Of a stretch of DNA of 41,646 nt, positions 7,236 through 14,326 are shown one piece after another. The notes beneath the pieces are model-generated. The model saw nothing but the letters and a program-made list of their open reading frames with translations, was not told the origin of the DNA and made no database searches. The DNA is from Thermoplasmata archaeon. Lineage in GTDB: Archaea; Thermoplasmatota; Thermoplasmata; Lutacidiplasmatales; UBA184. Made by a program: the position numbers and the translations under genes. Location: NCBI GenBank assembly GCA_021802125.1, contig JAKAAX010000017.1, forward strand, positions 1 to 41,646, written 5' to 3'. How positions within the stretch are numbered: the first letter of the stretch is position 1; each line of letters begins with the position of its first letter.

Positions 7236-7709
7236 ATGGCACCTACCCCGACCCTCCTGGCCCCGACCGTACGCACGACCTCCAGGTCCGCAAACCGATC
7301 CAGGGGGTGCCCCCTGGGCGACCTCCTTCACTTCCTCGGAAAGCCCTACGTCCTCGACCTGCTTCGCGTCTTCCACGAGTCCCCCGGGGCGCACAGGTTC
7401 GTCGACCTGCAGCGCCGCCTGGAGATCTCGCCGAACACCCTCGCGGCACGCTTGCACGACCTGGTGGACGCGGGCTTCTTGGTGCGGACCGCGTACAACG
7501 AGATCCCCCCACGCGTGGACTACGAGGCCACCCGGAAGACCCGGGAGCTGGACGACATCTTCGATGCGATGAGGCTCTGGTCAAAGCGGAACGACCTCAG
7601 TCCCTCGCCGGCCATCACGGTCACCGCCCCCATGGTGTCCGTCGGTCGCGCGGCTCCGCGCGCTGAGGGGGGCGCTCAGCTTCCCGCGGGGTCGAAGCGG
7701 TACGTGTAG
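7236..7709 (+). CDS. HxlR-family winged-helix regulator
   Basis: 157-aa transcription regulator of the HxlR/MarR-like winged helix class. The domain begins with the typical Cys-containing CPLGDLLHFLGKPYVLDLLR, then FVDLQRRLEISPNTLAARLHDL as HTH and AGFLVRTAYNEIPPRVDYEAT as wing (the P-R-V-x-Y-x-x-T motif is diagnostic). The start at 7236 is placed by the TATA spacing. The C-terminal 35 residues look unstructured and overlap the convergent 581-aa gene by 34 bp. Divergent from the LigB-type gene, its probable target along with itself. Confidence 0.85.
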   Translation: MAPTPTLLAPTVRTTSRSANRSRGCPLGDLLHFLGKPYVLDLLRVFHESPGAHRFVDLQRRLEISPNTLAARLHDLVDAGFLVRTAYNEIPPRVDYEATRKTRELDDIFDAMRLWSKRNDLSPSPAITVTAPMVSVGRAAPRAEGGAQLPAGSKRYV

Positions 7710-9421
7710 CCCTTCTGAAAGTCCCCTTCGCGTGTCACACGACCCCCTGGCACCTCCCAGCGCGGGGGGTCGGGGACACGGTCGGGCTGACCGTCCACGA
7801 GGTCGCTCAGCTCGGAGTCCAGGTACTCGAAGTCGGTCGCAGCCTCAGGGGAGAGCCTCTTCTCGGTGAGGAGGCTCGCCAGCAGGTGCAGGCCGGAGGG
7901 ACGGCCGCGCCACCGGACAGCGAGGAAGTCCTTGCGCGCCGAGACCTCCTTCACGACCAGGTCGCGCAAGGTCCGGTAGGGCGCTCTCGTGCGGTAATCC
8001 TTCGGGGGAGCAGGAAGGTGCTGCTTCGCGGCCCGCAACGCTTGGACCATCGAACGCCAGGAGTCCTCGGTCCTCTCGCTGGCCTCCCACGGGTCGCCTG
8101 TGCCTCCCGCCAGGTCAGGTTCTCCCGTGCCAGGGGTCGTGCTGAGGGTGGCGGCGCCGAGCTCTCCGGCGGCGGGTCCGGATGGGGCGACTCGTTGCAG
8201 GAGAAGCTGATAGGAAAGGGAGGCGCCGGTCGAGCCCGGTGGAGGGGCTCGGATCGCGACCAGTTCGCAATCGGGGTAGCGGTTTGGGTGCAGCACGATG
8301 AACGGGCCCCTCTCGGGAGAGTCCAGCAGAAGGGAAAGGGCCTGGTTGACGCTCTCGACGCTTCGCCGCTGGGCCAGCTCGCTCAAGCGCACGAGGGCGA
8401 GCCGTGCCGGGGTCTCGATCCGGGGGCGGAGCGCGAGGTCGTCCAGGACGGCCTGCGCCGCCTCGGCGGCCCAGGTCTGCGCTGGAGGTCGCTCGAGGAA
8501 GTGGTCCACCGCCCGTCCTCGGCCAAGGTGCCGGAGGATCCGGCCTCCGATGTCGTCGCTGCGCTCGCCCTGTACGAGGGTCAGCAGACGTCGCACCAAC
8601 CAGGGCTGCAGCTTGCCTCCGGCGGACCGGGAGTCGGCCAGAAGGCCGGCCCAGCGTGAGGGCATGGACGCGGGCCACTCCTTGCGGAGCAGGCTCTCGC
8701 GGTACCACTGCAGGAGGAGCGCACGGACCAGAGCCCCGGTGACGTGGAGCTCGTCCGCCTCCTGTTTCACTCGGGGGAGGAGCTCCCGGGCCTTCTCCTG
8801 CAGTCGGTGCCGAAGCTCCTCCTCACCGGCCGACCTCCGCCCCATCTCCACGAGCGGCAGCGAGTTGAGTTCCACGAGGTCGAAGTGCTGGGAGGGGTCC
8901 ATCGACAGGAACCGCCGGACCTCCTCTGGCTCCACGGGCGCCCCGGGGCGTCTGGGGAGGGGTAGCGGCACCAGCTCATCCCGCGGCGCAAGGACCGTGG
9001 GGGCCAGGTCGAGCGGAGGCAGGATGGGCTCGGGCCCGGCGGGCGTCCGAACGGTCGGATCGGGGAGCGGTGTCGTATCTGGGATCAGCGGTGACGCTTG
9101 GCCTCCCGTCCCCGTAACGACCGCCTCCGAGGAGCCCGCACCCATGGGCGCCGTAGGAATGGGCCGAGGAATGGACGGCGCCGGGGAGATGTGCTCGCCG
9201 CGGCCCGGGTCATTCCCCGAGGAGCCGGTCGGCATGACCGTCGTCGTCGTCGCCGAGGGAGGAAGTTCCGCAAAGCGGGCCGGGCGATGGCGGTCGAGGT
9301 CTCTCAAGCGCGAGGCCTCGGACTCCCGAAGACGGCGCTCCCGTTCCCACTTCTGCCACTGCTCCTCTCGGCGGCGCCGCCGCTCGTTCTCGAGCAAGTG
9401 GAGAGCTGATTCATTCGACAT
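7676..9421 (-). CDS. Unrecognised 581-aa coiled-coil/disordered/helical protein next to GTPase cluster
   Basis: I do not recognise this protein. What can be seen: residues 1-45 are extremely charged (RRRRREEQWQKWERERR) and should form a helix or coiled coil; 50-165 are rich in Pro, Thr, Ser and Gly and look disordered; 166-385 are helical, with repeated Leu/Arg segments; 390-430 look like a beta-rich insert (FIVLHPNRYPDCELVAI); and the C-terminal part from 470 mixes helices with basic stretches. No transmembrane segment, no signal peptide and no catalytic motif. Codon use and GC look like the neighbours. It is divergent from the flotillin gene across a 359-bp spacer and may be a scaffold or effector of that system; this is inference from position only. 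Confidence 0.7.
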   Translation of the reverse strand: MSNESALHLLENERRRRREEQWQKWERERRLRESEASRLRDLDRHRPARFAELPPSATTTTVMPTGSSGNDPGRGEHISPAPSIPRPIPTAPMGAGSSEAVVTGTGGQASPLIPDTTPLPDPTVRTPAGPEPILPPLDLAPTVLAPRDELVPLPLPRRPGAPVEPEEVRRFLSMDPSQHFDLVELNSLPLVEMGRRSAGEEELRHRLQEKARELLPRVKQEADELHVTGALVRALLLQWYRESLLRKEWPASMPSRWAGLLADSRSAGGKLQPWLVRRLLTLVQGERSDDIGGRILRHLGRGRAVDHFLERPPAQTWAAEAAQAVLDDLALRPRIETPARLALVRLSELAQRRSVESVNQALSLLLDSPERGPFIVLHPNRYPDCELVAIRAPPPGSTGASLSYQLLLQRVAPSGPAAGELGAATLSTTPGTGEPDLAGGTGDPWEASERTEDSWRSMVQALRAAKQHLPAPPKDYRTRAPYRTLRDLVVKEVSARKDFLAVRWRGRPSGLHLLASLLTEKRLSPEAATDFEYLDSELSDLVDGQPDRVPDPPRWEVPGGRVTREGDFQKGYTYRFDPAGS

Positions 9422-9780
9422 CGAGGATTCGGAGGGCCAGGCGCACCCTCAGAGAAGAGAGGGACTCCCGCGGGCATAACCGTTTCGACGCGGGAATGCC
9501 GAGCGGGCCCTGAACGCGTTCGTGGGTGCCCGCGGCTCGAACTCGCGGACCCGGCCCGGTACGCCTAAATACGTGGCGTGGCATATCCTCCAACAGCACG
9601 CGCACACCGGAGCTTTCTCGGTGAGCGCGCTGAAGTTCTCTAACGGGAGCGGAAGCGCGCACACCGTTGGCCTCTGGGAGTGCGTGCGTCGTTCTGGAAG
9701 GACCAAGGCGGGCCCGGACGAGGTCCGGGAGCGCCCGTCCACCGGAGCGGGTTCTGAAGAACAACTGGAGGGCACAAGCA
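9422..9780. promoter_or_regulatory. 359-bp divergent spacer with a palindrome and TATA-like elements
   Basis: Between the 581-aa gene and the flotillin gene. It holds a perfect 10-bp palindrome GAACGCGTTC (9512-9521), the AT-rich CCTAAATAC (9563-9571) usable as a TATA box in either direction, and GGTTATGCC on the minus strand about 54 nt from ATG 9421. A plus-strand transcript from the 9563 element would have a leader of roughly 190 nt ending in GGAGGG (9767-9772) before the flotillin ATG. I see no convincing gene inside. A good candidate for shared regulation of the two divergent units. Confidence 0.4.
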
Positions 9781-10605
9781 ATGGACGTCATGGACGCCGC
9801 GGTCCTGGTCGGGACGGCGGCCGGATCGCTGATGGCGATCGCGATCATCGCATGGTCGCTCTACGCCCGCTTCCTGGTCGTCGCGCCTCCGAGCCGCGCG
9901 CTGGTGATCTTCGGACGGACCTCCTCCCAACGTGAGGAGAAGGACCCCCTCGGCCGCACCTCCCGCGTGGGGGGTGCCCGGTTCGTCGTCGGTGGCGCCG
10001 CCTTCGTGTTCCCCTGGACCCACCGCTACGAGAGCCTCGCGCTCGGCACGCTGGACGTCGATGTGCCGGTGCGCGCGACGCTTCTCTCCTCGGGGGACGA
10101 GGCCCCCCGTGTGGAGCTCCGGTTGGGGGTGCAGGTGAAGATCTCGAGCGACCCGGAGGGGCTCCGGGCGGCGGCCGAGAACCTGCTGGGCAAGAGCGAG
10201 GCGGAGGTGCGCTCCCTGGTCCGTAGCGTCGTGGAAGGGCACGTGCATTCCGTGCTCGCCCGGGTGAGCTCCTACCTTCTCGAGGCCGAGCGGGAGAGGG
10301 TGGCCTCCGAGGTCCAGGTCCTCGCCGCGACCGACCTGGTCGCGATGGGGCTCGTCGTGCAGTCGATGGGGCTCAAGGAGATCGTGCACTTCCCGAGGGC
10401 CCCTCTGGGGAAGGTCCCCGAGCCTCCCCATCCTCCGACACCGGAGCCGAACATCGACCGGACGCTCTGGGAGGTCGCTTCACATCTCCGGCTGCTCGAG
10501 AAGCGCTTCGAGGAGTACGACCGGCGCAGTCGGACCCCGGAGATCCACTCTCTGGTGGGCGACCTCACCGCGAGCGGTGGCCCGCGGGTGGCGGACCTGC
10601 GGTAG
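9781..10605 (+). CDS. Short flotillin-like SPFH membrane protein
   Basis: 274-aa SPFH/flotillin-type protein. A single N-terminal transmembrane segment (residues about 7-33) is followed by an SPFH domain: PSRALVIFGR at 37-46, FVVGGAAFVFPWTHRYESLAL at 68-88 (shown in part; the flotillin FVxPxxxxxxxLxL signature), VQVKISSDPEGLRAAAENLL at 117-136, and VRSVVEGHVHSVLARVSS at 147-164. Flotillins oligomerise on membranes and organise microdomains. The usual long coiled-coil tail is missing; after a proline-rich stretch at 213-224 only about 25 residues (229-253) look coiled-coil. ATG 9781 has GGAGGG 8 nt upstream. Heads the plus-strand GTPase cluster, 312 bp before the first GTPase. Likely its membrane anchor or scaffold (inference). 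Confidence 0.78.
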   Translation: MDVMDAAVLVGTAAGSLMAIAIIAWSLYARFLVVAPPSRALVIFGRTSSQREEKDPLGRTSRVGGARFVVGGAAFVFPWTHRYESLALGTLDVDVPVRATLLSSGDEAPRVELRLGVQVKISSDPEGLRAAAENLLGKSEAEVRSLVRSVVEGHVHSVLARVSSYLLEAERERVASEVQVLAATDLVAMGLVVQSMGLKEIVHFPRAPLGKVPEPPHPPTPEPNIDRTLWEVASHLRLLEKRFEEYDRRSRTPEIHSLVGDLTASGGPRVADLR

Positions 10606-10917
10606 GGACGAGGAGGAAGGGGATTCATGATCATCCAGACGGCACGAGAGGCGCAATGACCGCTCGCTTCCCACCAGCGCCAAGCGCCTTCGCGGACCGA
10701 CGTCCCGACCCCATGTCGGGGGTCCAGGTCCGCTCGACTCCTACCTGACGCGCCAACAGGGGACGGGCCCTCGCTTCGCGAGGAGACCGGTGCCCGAGAT
10801 CGAGGCCGAGATAGCGAACCCCAGCGGAGCTTGGGTCCTGTCCCCTGAGGGCGTGCGAAAGCAATCGAGGAACGAAGACGGAGCGGAAGCCCGAAAGGAG
10901 AGGAGAGAGGAGAGAAC
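10606..10917 (+). other. 312-bp spacer between flotillin and GTPase genes, two hairpins
   Basis: No convincing gene. Two clear inverted repeats: CCCGAC-CCCAT-GTCGGG at 10704-10720 and CCTCGC-TTC-GCGAGG at 10769-10783. Neither is followed by a T-run, so they are not obvious archaeal terminators; they could be operators or RNA processing sites. A purine-rich GGAGAGGAGAGAGGAGAGAA runs into the GTPase ATG at 10918 and is the ribosome binding region. Confidence 0.4.
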
Positions 10918-11937
10918 ATGCCAGCAGCGATACTTGGCGACCGAGCGTGCGGAAAGACGACCTTCTTGGGACTGCTCTACGCGGCCCAGGTGAAGTACGG
11001 AACGCGGGTGCTGGATTCCTTCCGGTTCCACGCCCCGCTCCAGTCCCTTCGGCTGATGAGCCAGGTCTACGAAGGGATGAAGGACAGCCGGTTCCCCGGC
11101 GCGACCCTGAAGGACGAGATGACCCACATCTCCTTCGTCTTCGGGTACAGGAAGGCCGTGTCCGGCCGCCTGCCGATGTACATGAAGGAGAGGAACTGGG
11201 TCCACCCGTTCGCGAAGCTCAACTTCGCTGCCTACGATGTCTCGGGGGAGGACGTCCAGGAGTTCATCGACAGCGGCGTCGCGGCGAGCCCGATCATCCA
11301 GCAGCTCTTGAAGAGCCACGTCGTGGTGATCCTCGTCGACTGCAGCAAGATGACGACGGAGATCGACTCTCCGCAGTTCAAGCACATGCTGAAGTACGAC
11401 AGCGAGGTCGCCTCGCTCCTCGTCTCCCTGCAGACGTACAAGCGCCAGGAGTTCTCCCGCATGCGCTCCCAGGGCGTGAGCGTGGGGGACCCCGTGATCT
11501 ACCCGGCGATCGTGCTCTCGAAGTTCGACTCGCTGCGGGACGACGTGCTCGTGAAGCTCGGGCTTCACCGCGGCGTGCCGGCGGGCGACCAGAAGCGGAA
11601 GAGGAAGGAGTACGCCGAAGCTCTGCTCCGGGTCTTCCTGCCCCAGACGCTGAGCCAGCTCCGGGGAGGGAAGGTTGCCGGGGTCAACTTCGACCAGGCG
11701 GCCTACTTCTTCAGCTGGGTTCGGACCGAGACCTCCGAGGCCGGCATGGCCCCCGTCGGACCCCCGCGCATCGTCCGGAAGGAGTTCAGCGCGGAAGGCG
11801 GGGCCGAGCCCGACTTCTCCTACGAGGACTACGTGGCCTTCATCGAGCACTTCAGGAGCGTCGCGAACAAGGTGCCCGACGAGGTCGTGGAGCGGGAAAA
11901 TGTCCAGCAGTCCCAACCCGAGCCTGTCCCCGCTTAG
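10918..11937 (+). CDS. P-loop GTPase, DO-GTPase-like (intact motifs)
   Basis: 339-aa P-loop NTPase with GTPase-type motifs in order: G1/Walker A GDRACGKTT (7-15, Lys13), G3-like DVSGED (107-112), a hydrophobic strand VVVILVDCS (135-143) and G4-like SKFD (201-204). The long insertion between G1 and G3, the start LGDRxxGKTTFLGLLYAA and the D-x-x-G-E-D motif resemble the double-GTPase (DO-GTPase) families known from bacterial NTP-dependent conflict systems. SKFD deviates from the usual [NT]KxD. No membrane segment. Purine-rich Shine-Dalgarno precedes ATG. Its last 38 nt overlap the GAP1-like gene, and a catalytically degenerate paralogue follows, so it is probably the active switch of a multi-protein complex. 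Alternative: a Rag/Arf-like small GTPase of other lineage. Confidence 0.75.
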   Translation: MPAAILGDRACGKTTFLGLLYAAQVKYGTRVLDSFRFHAPLQSLRLMSQVYEGMKDSRFPGATLKDEMTHISFVFGYRKAVSGRLPMYMKERNWVHPFAKLNFAAYDVSGEDVQEFIDSGVAASPIIQQLLKSHVVVILVDCSKMTTEIDSPQFKHMLKYDSEVASLLVSLQTYKRQEFSRMRSQGVSVGDPVIYPAIVLSKFDSLRDDVLVKLGLHRGVPAGDQKRKRKEYAEALLRVFLPQTLSQLRGGKVAGVNFDQAAYFFSWVRTETSEAGMAPVGPPRIVRKEFSAEGGAEPDFSYEDYVAFIEHFRSVANKVPDEVVERENVQQSQPEPVPA

Positions 11938-12820
11938 TGCGGCGGACACGTTGCCGGGCCTGCCCTCGCAGGCCCGGCCCGTGTCCCTGGGGACGGGAGT
12001 GCCCGTCCTGCCGCTCCGAGAGGAGGGAGACGCGATCACCCTGGAGCACTGGATCTACGGGGTCTCCCCCGACCGAGGGTATGGGACCCGCGCGGTCTCG
12101 AGCGGGCTCAACCCCCAGCTCTACATCCGCCACCTGGCCGGTCACTTCACTCCCGTGAGGGTGGAGAAGACCACCGGGGGCTCCACCGTGATCGACGCCC
12201 GGATGGTCCATCCGGCCAACGCCGCGGGGGAGGTCATCCTCTCGATCCTGGGGCGTGGGTCCGCGGACGAGTACAACCGTCCGACCATCCAGAACCACAC
12301 GGTGATCGTCCCGCAGTCGCTCCTCCGCAGCGGCCGGCTCACGCTGGCGGCCGTGGAGCGAGCGACGTTCGACTACGACCGGGGACATCCCACCATCTTG
12401 GGGAACATGGATCCCCTGACCGTGCGCCTGCAGGCCCCCGCGGAGAACGGCGGCGCGGTCCCGACCATCCGGCGCCTCATGACCAAGGCCTCGATGGACA
12501 CCCTGGTTACCCGGCTCATGGGCGACCCGCACGGGAGGACGCTCGTGCTCTGCCGCGGTGCCACGAACGAGGCGCGGAACGATCTCTTGTACGCGATCAT
12601 CGAGGTCCTCTGCCTCGACGCGGAGGTCCCGCTGTTCGCCTGCATCAGCGACGCTCCGACCCTGTCGGCCATGAACCACTTCCGGCTGGCCATCGCTTCC
12701 CGCGGCGTCCGAGCCGACGCGAGCTGGATGCTGCTGGACTCGAGCCTGGAGAAGCCCGCCCTCCCCACCCTGCGCAGCAAGGCCCTCGTCTACGCCAGGG
12801 TGGCGGCAGCCTACGGGTAG
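11900..12820 (+). CDS. GAP1-N-like GTPase-associated protein
   Basis: 306-aa protein without transmembrane segments. Its central part resembles the N-terminal domain of GTPase-associated protein 1 (GAP1): ITLEHWIYGVSPDRGYGTRA (46-65), the SSGL turn (67-70), and NRPTIQNHTVIVPQSLLRSG (126-145), which corresponds to the family pattern of a substituted R-x-G followed by H-x-x-x-x-P. In bacteria GAP1 is encoded beside DO-GTPases and is much larger; here the large middle and C-terminal parts are missing or replaced by about 130 residues ending in ASWMLLDSSLEKPALPT. ATG 11900 with GGAG upstream lies inside the end of the GTPase gene (38-nt overlap), indicating coupled translation and a physical partnership. 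The homology call rests on pattern memory and needs profile confirmation. Confidence 0.55.
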   Translation: MSSSPNPSLSPLSAADTLPGLPSQARPVSLGTGVPVLPLREEGDAITLEHWIYGVSPDRGYGTRAVSSGLNPQLYIRHLAGHFTPVRVEKTTGGSTVIDARMVHPANAAGEVILSILGRGSADEYNRPTIQNHTVIVPQSLLRSGRLTLAAVERATFDYDRGHPTILGNMDPLTVRLQAPAENGGAVPTIRRLMTKASMDTLVTRLMGDPHGRTLVLCRGATNEARNDLLYAIIEVLCLDAEVPLFACISDAPTLSAMNHFRLAIASRGVRADASWMLLDSSLEKPALPTLRSKALVYARVAAAYG

Positions 12821-13045
12821 CGAGACCCAGAGCCAGCCGAATCCCCAACGCACGCTAGGTCCGAGGGCCCTCGACCAGCCCTGCCCGACGGGGGAAGCCT
12901 CCCCCCCCGCTCCGGACAGGGCCGCGCGAGGTCGGGGGCCCTCCCATTCCATGACCGGGGAGGCCCGGCGCTGGGCCGTTAACGACCCCGCCCCCAGCCT
13001 CGAGCACAGGAGCTCGAGACCTCGTGGTACCTCGCGGAGCACCTC
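12821..13045 (+). promoter_or_regulatory. Spacer before pseudo-GTPase gene with 12-bp palindrome
   Basis: Contains the perfect palindrome CGAGGGCCCTCG (12862-12873), a GC-rich inverted repeat around GGGGGAAGCCTCCCCC (12890-12905) and an AT-containing CGTTAACG near 12978, about 68 nt before the pseudo-GTPase ATG. These may be a transcription end or operator for the upstream pair and a separate weak promoter. No gene seen. Confidence 0.35.
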
Positions 13046-13969
13046 ATGTCACAAGCGATCATCATCAGCGACCGCGGCTCCGGGGTGACCACCTTCCTCG
13101 GCCTGCTGTACGCGGCCCTCGTGCGCTGGGGCTCCCGCCCGGAGGAGGGGTTCCGCGTCCACGCCTCCCCCGGTTCGATCCGTGCCCTCAAGGACATCTA
13201 CGCATGCCTCATGGAGGGGCACTTCCCGTCGGAAGCGGTCGAGTACCGACGGACCGACCTATCCTTCGTTCTGGGCTACTCCTCGCTGGGTCGCGGCTGG
13301 CTCTCCGCTCCTCACCGGCCGAGCGAACTGGCCCTCCACGTCACCTCTCTCGAGTCCATCGCCGAGCTCCAGGGGCAAGGTTTCGTTTGGGACCAGGGAC
13401 TTCGCGAGCGTCTCGCGAGCCAGGTGGTGGTGCTCCTGGTGGATGCGAGCCGGATCCCGGTCGACCCCGCGGCCCTCACCGAGCGATCCTTCCATCCCTG
13501 GAGGAAGTTCGACGCGATGGCGGGAAGCGCGCTCGCGCTCCTCGAGACGTACCAGCGGACGGACCGCCTACGGCGTCGGGCGCGGATCCATCCCATCGTG
13601 GTCCTGACCAAGCTGGACCTGCTGCCGAGCGAGCTCAGGGTTGGCACGTTGGGAGGGATCGTCCCCTCCCCGATCGCCACGGCGGCCCGGGCGGCCTGGG
13701 GCGAGGACCTTCTCGCCTCGCGCCTTCCGCAGACGTGGGGAGTCCTCACCGAGGGGGGTCACGGCGTCCAGTTCGAGCGCCCCCTCTGGTTCACGAGCTG
13801 GGTGGGGGTCGAATCCAGCTCCGAAGGGGAGCGGAGGGTGCGGCGGCGCCAGACGGCGGCCGTGGGGGGATGGGAGCCCGAGTACCCCTACAACGAGTTC
13901 GAGTCTCTCCTGGCCCATCTCCAGAAGCTCTCGGACCGGGTGGGGGACCCGGTGGCTTCCCCCGCGTGA
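13046..13969 (+). CDS. Pseudo-GTPase paralogue (P-loop Lys replaced by Val)
   Basis: 307 aa, clearly paralogous to the GTPase at 10918: both have D-R-x-x-G-x-T-T-F-L-G-L-L-Y-A-A near the N-terminus, the block LSFVLGY / ISFVFGY near residue 75, VVVLLVDAS / VVVILVDCS, the ASRLPQTWG / RVFLPQTLS region and the FTSWVGVE / FFSWVRTE block near the end. But the P-loop reads SDRGSGVTT (8-16): Val14 (codon GTG) takes the place of the essential Lys, and the D-x-x-G-E-D motif is replaced by SLESIAE. G4 is retained and even canonical (TKLD, 188-191). It therefore probably cannot hydrolyse GTP and may be a regulatory or dimerisation partner. ATG start with GGAG near 13036. Confidence 0.78.
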   Translation: MSQAIIISDRGSGVTTFLGLLYAALVRWGSRPEEGFRVHASPGSIRALKDIYACLMEGHFPSEAVEYRRTDLSFVLGYSSLGRGWLSAPHRPSELALHVTSLESIAELQGQGFVWDQGLRERLASQVVVLLVDASRIPVDPAALTERSFHPWRKFDAMAGSALALLETYQRTDRLRRRARIHPIVVLTKLDLLPSELRVGTLGGIVPSPIATAARAAWGEDLLASRLPQTWGVLTEGGHGVQFERPLWFTSWVGVESSSEGERRVRRRQTAAVGGWEPEYPYNEFESLLAHLQKLSDRVGDPVASPA

Positions 13970-13983
13970 GGCACTCCCGGCCC

Positions 13984-14307
13984 TTACCCTAGGTGGCGCT
14001 GGGTACCCGCTCCCGCGCCGCTCCCTTCCAAGAGCTCGCGCACCCGCGCCTCCGAGAGACCTCGGACGATCACCCGCTTCTCCTTCGACCGCTCGCCGCT
14101 GACCAGGCTTAGTTCCGACACCCCGAGCCCCAGCCGACGCGAGAGCAGCTCGAGGATGGCGCGGTTCGCCTCCCCTTCCACCGGGGGGGCGCGCACCGAG
14201 ACCTGCCAGCCCTTCCGCCAAGGGTCCCAGCGGACCTCCTCGCGTTTTGACCCGGGCCGAGCCCAGATCGAGAGCGTGACGGAGGGGGGGTCCGGACCGG
14301 AGACCAT
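13984..14307 (-). CDS. DUF167 (YggU-family) protein
   Basis: 107 aa, the normal size of the DUF167/YggU family, a small conserved alpha-beta protein of unknown biochemical role. Recognisable segments: SVRAPPVEGEANRAILELLS and LSLVSGERSKEKRVIVRG, which match the family's core (A-P-P-x-x-G-x-A-N and the S-G-x-x-S-x-x-K). Located 19 nt after the MFS gene on the same strand, so the two form an operon. Convergent with the pseudo-GTPase gene, with only 14 bp between stops. Confidence 0.88.
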   Translation of the reverse strand: MVSGPDPPSVTLSIWARPGSKREEVRWDPWRKGWQVSVRAPPVEGEANRAILELLSRRLGLGVSELSLVSGERSKEKRVIVRGLSEARVRELLEGSGAGAGTQRHLG

Positions 14308-14326
14308 GGAGCCCTTTCCTCCAGGC

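Noticed and set aside
9500..9600. Minus-strand AGTTCGAGC with GC-rich flanks, resembling the 3' half of a tRNA next to a TATA-like box
   Set aside because: Only three of five T-stem pairs form, and no D-arm or anticodon arm is found upstream.
9522..9935. 137-codon plus-strand frame covering the start of the flotillin gene
   Set aside because: Runs out of frame through the clearly coding SPFH gene and is Arg/Gly-rich low complexity, typical of shadow frames in GC-rich DNA.
10627..10749. Two tiny reading frames (10 and 30 codons, overlapping ATGA) after the flotillin gene, with a purine-rich upstream sequence
   Set aside because: Too short and without recognisable features; the second runs through a hairpin and ends far from the GTPase start. 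Could be leader peptides but not supportable.
10769..10783. Hairpin CCTCGC-TTC-GCGAGG as transcription terminator after the flotillin gene
   Set aside because: No following T-run, which archaeal termination usually needs; kept only as an inverted repeat in the spacer description.
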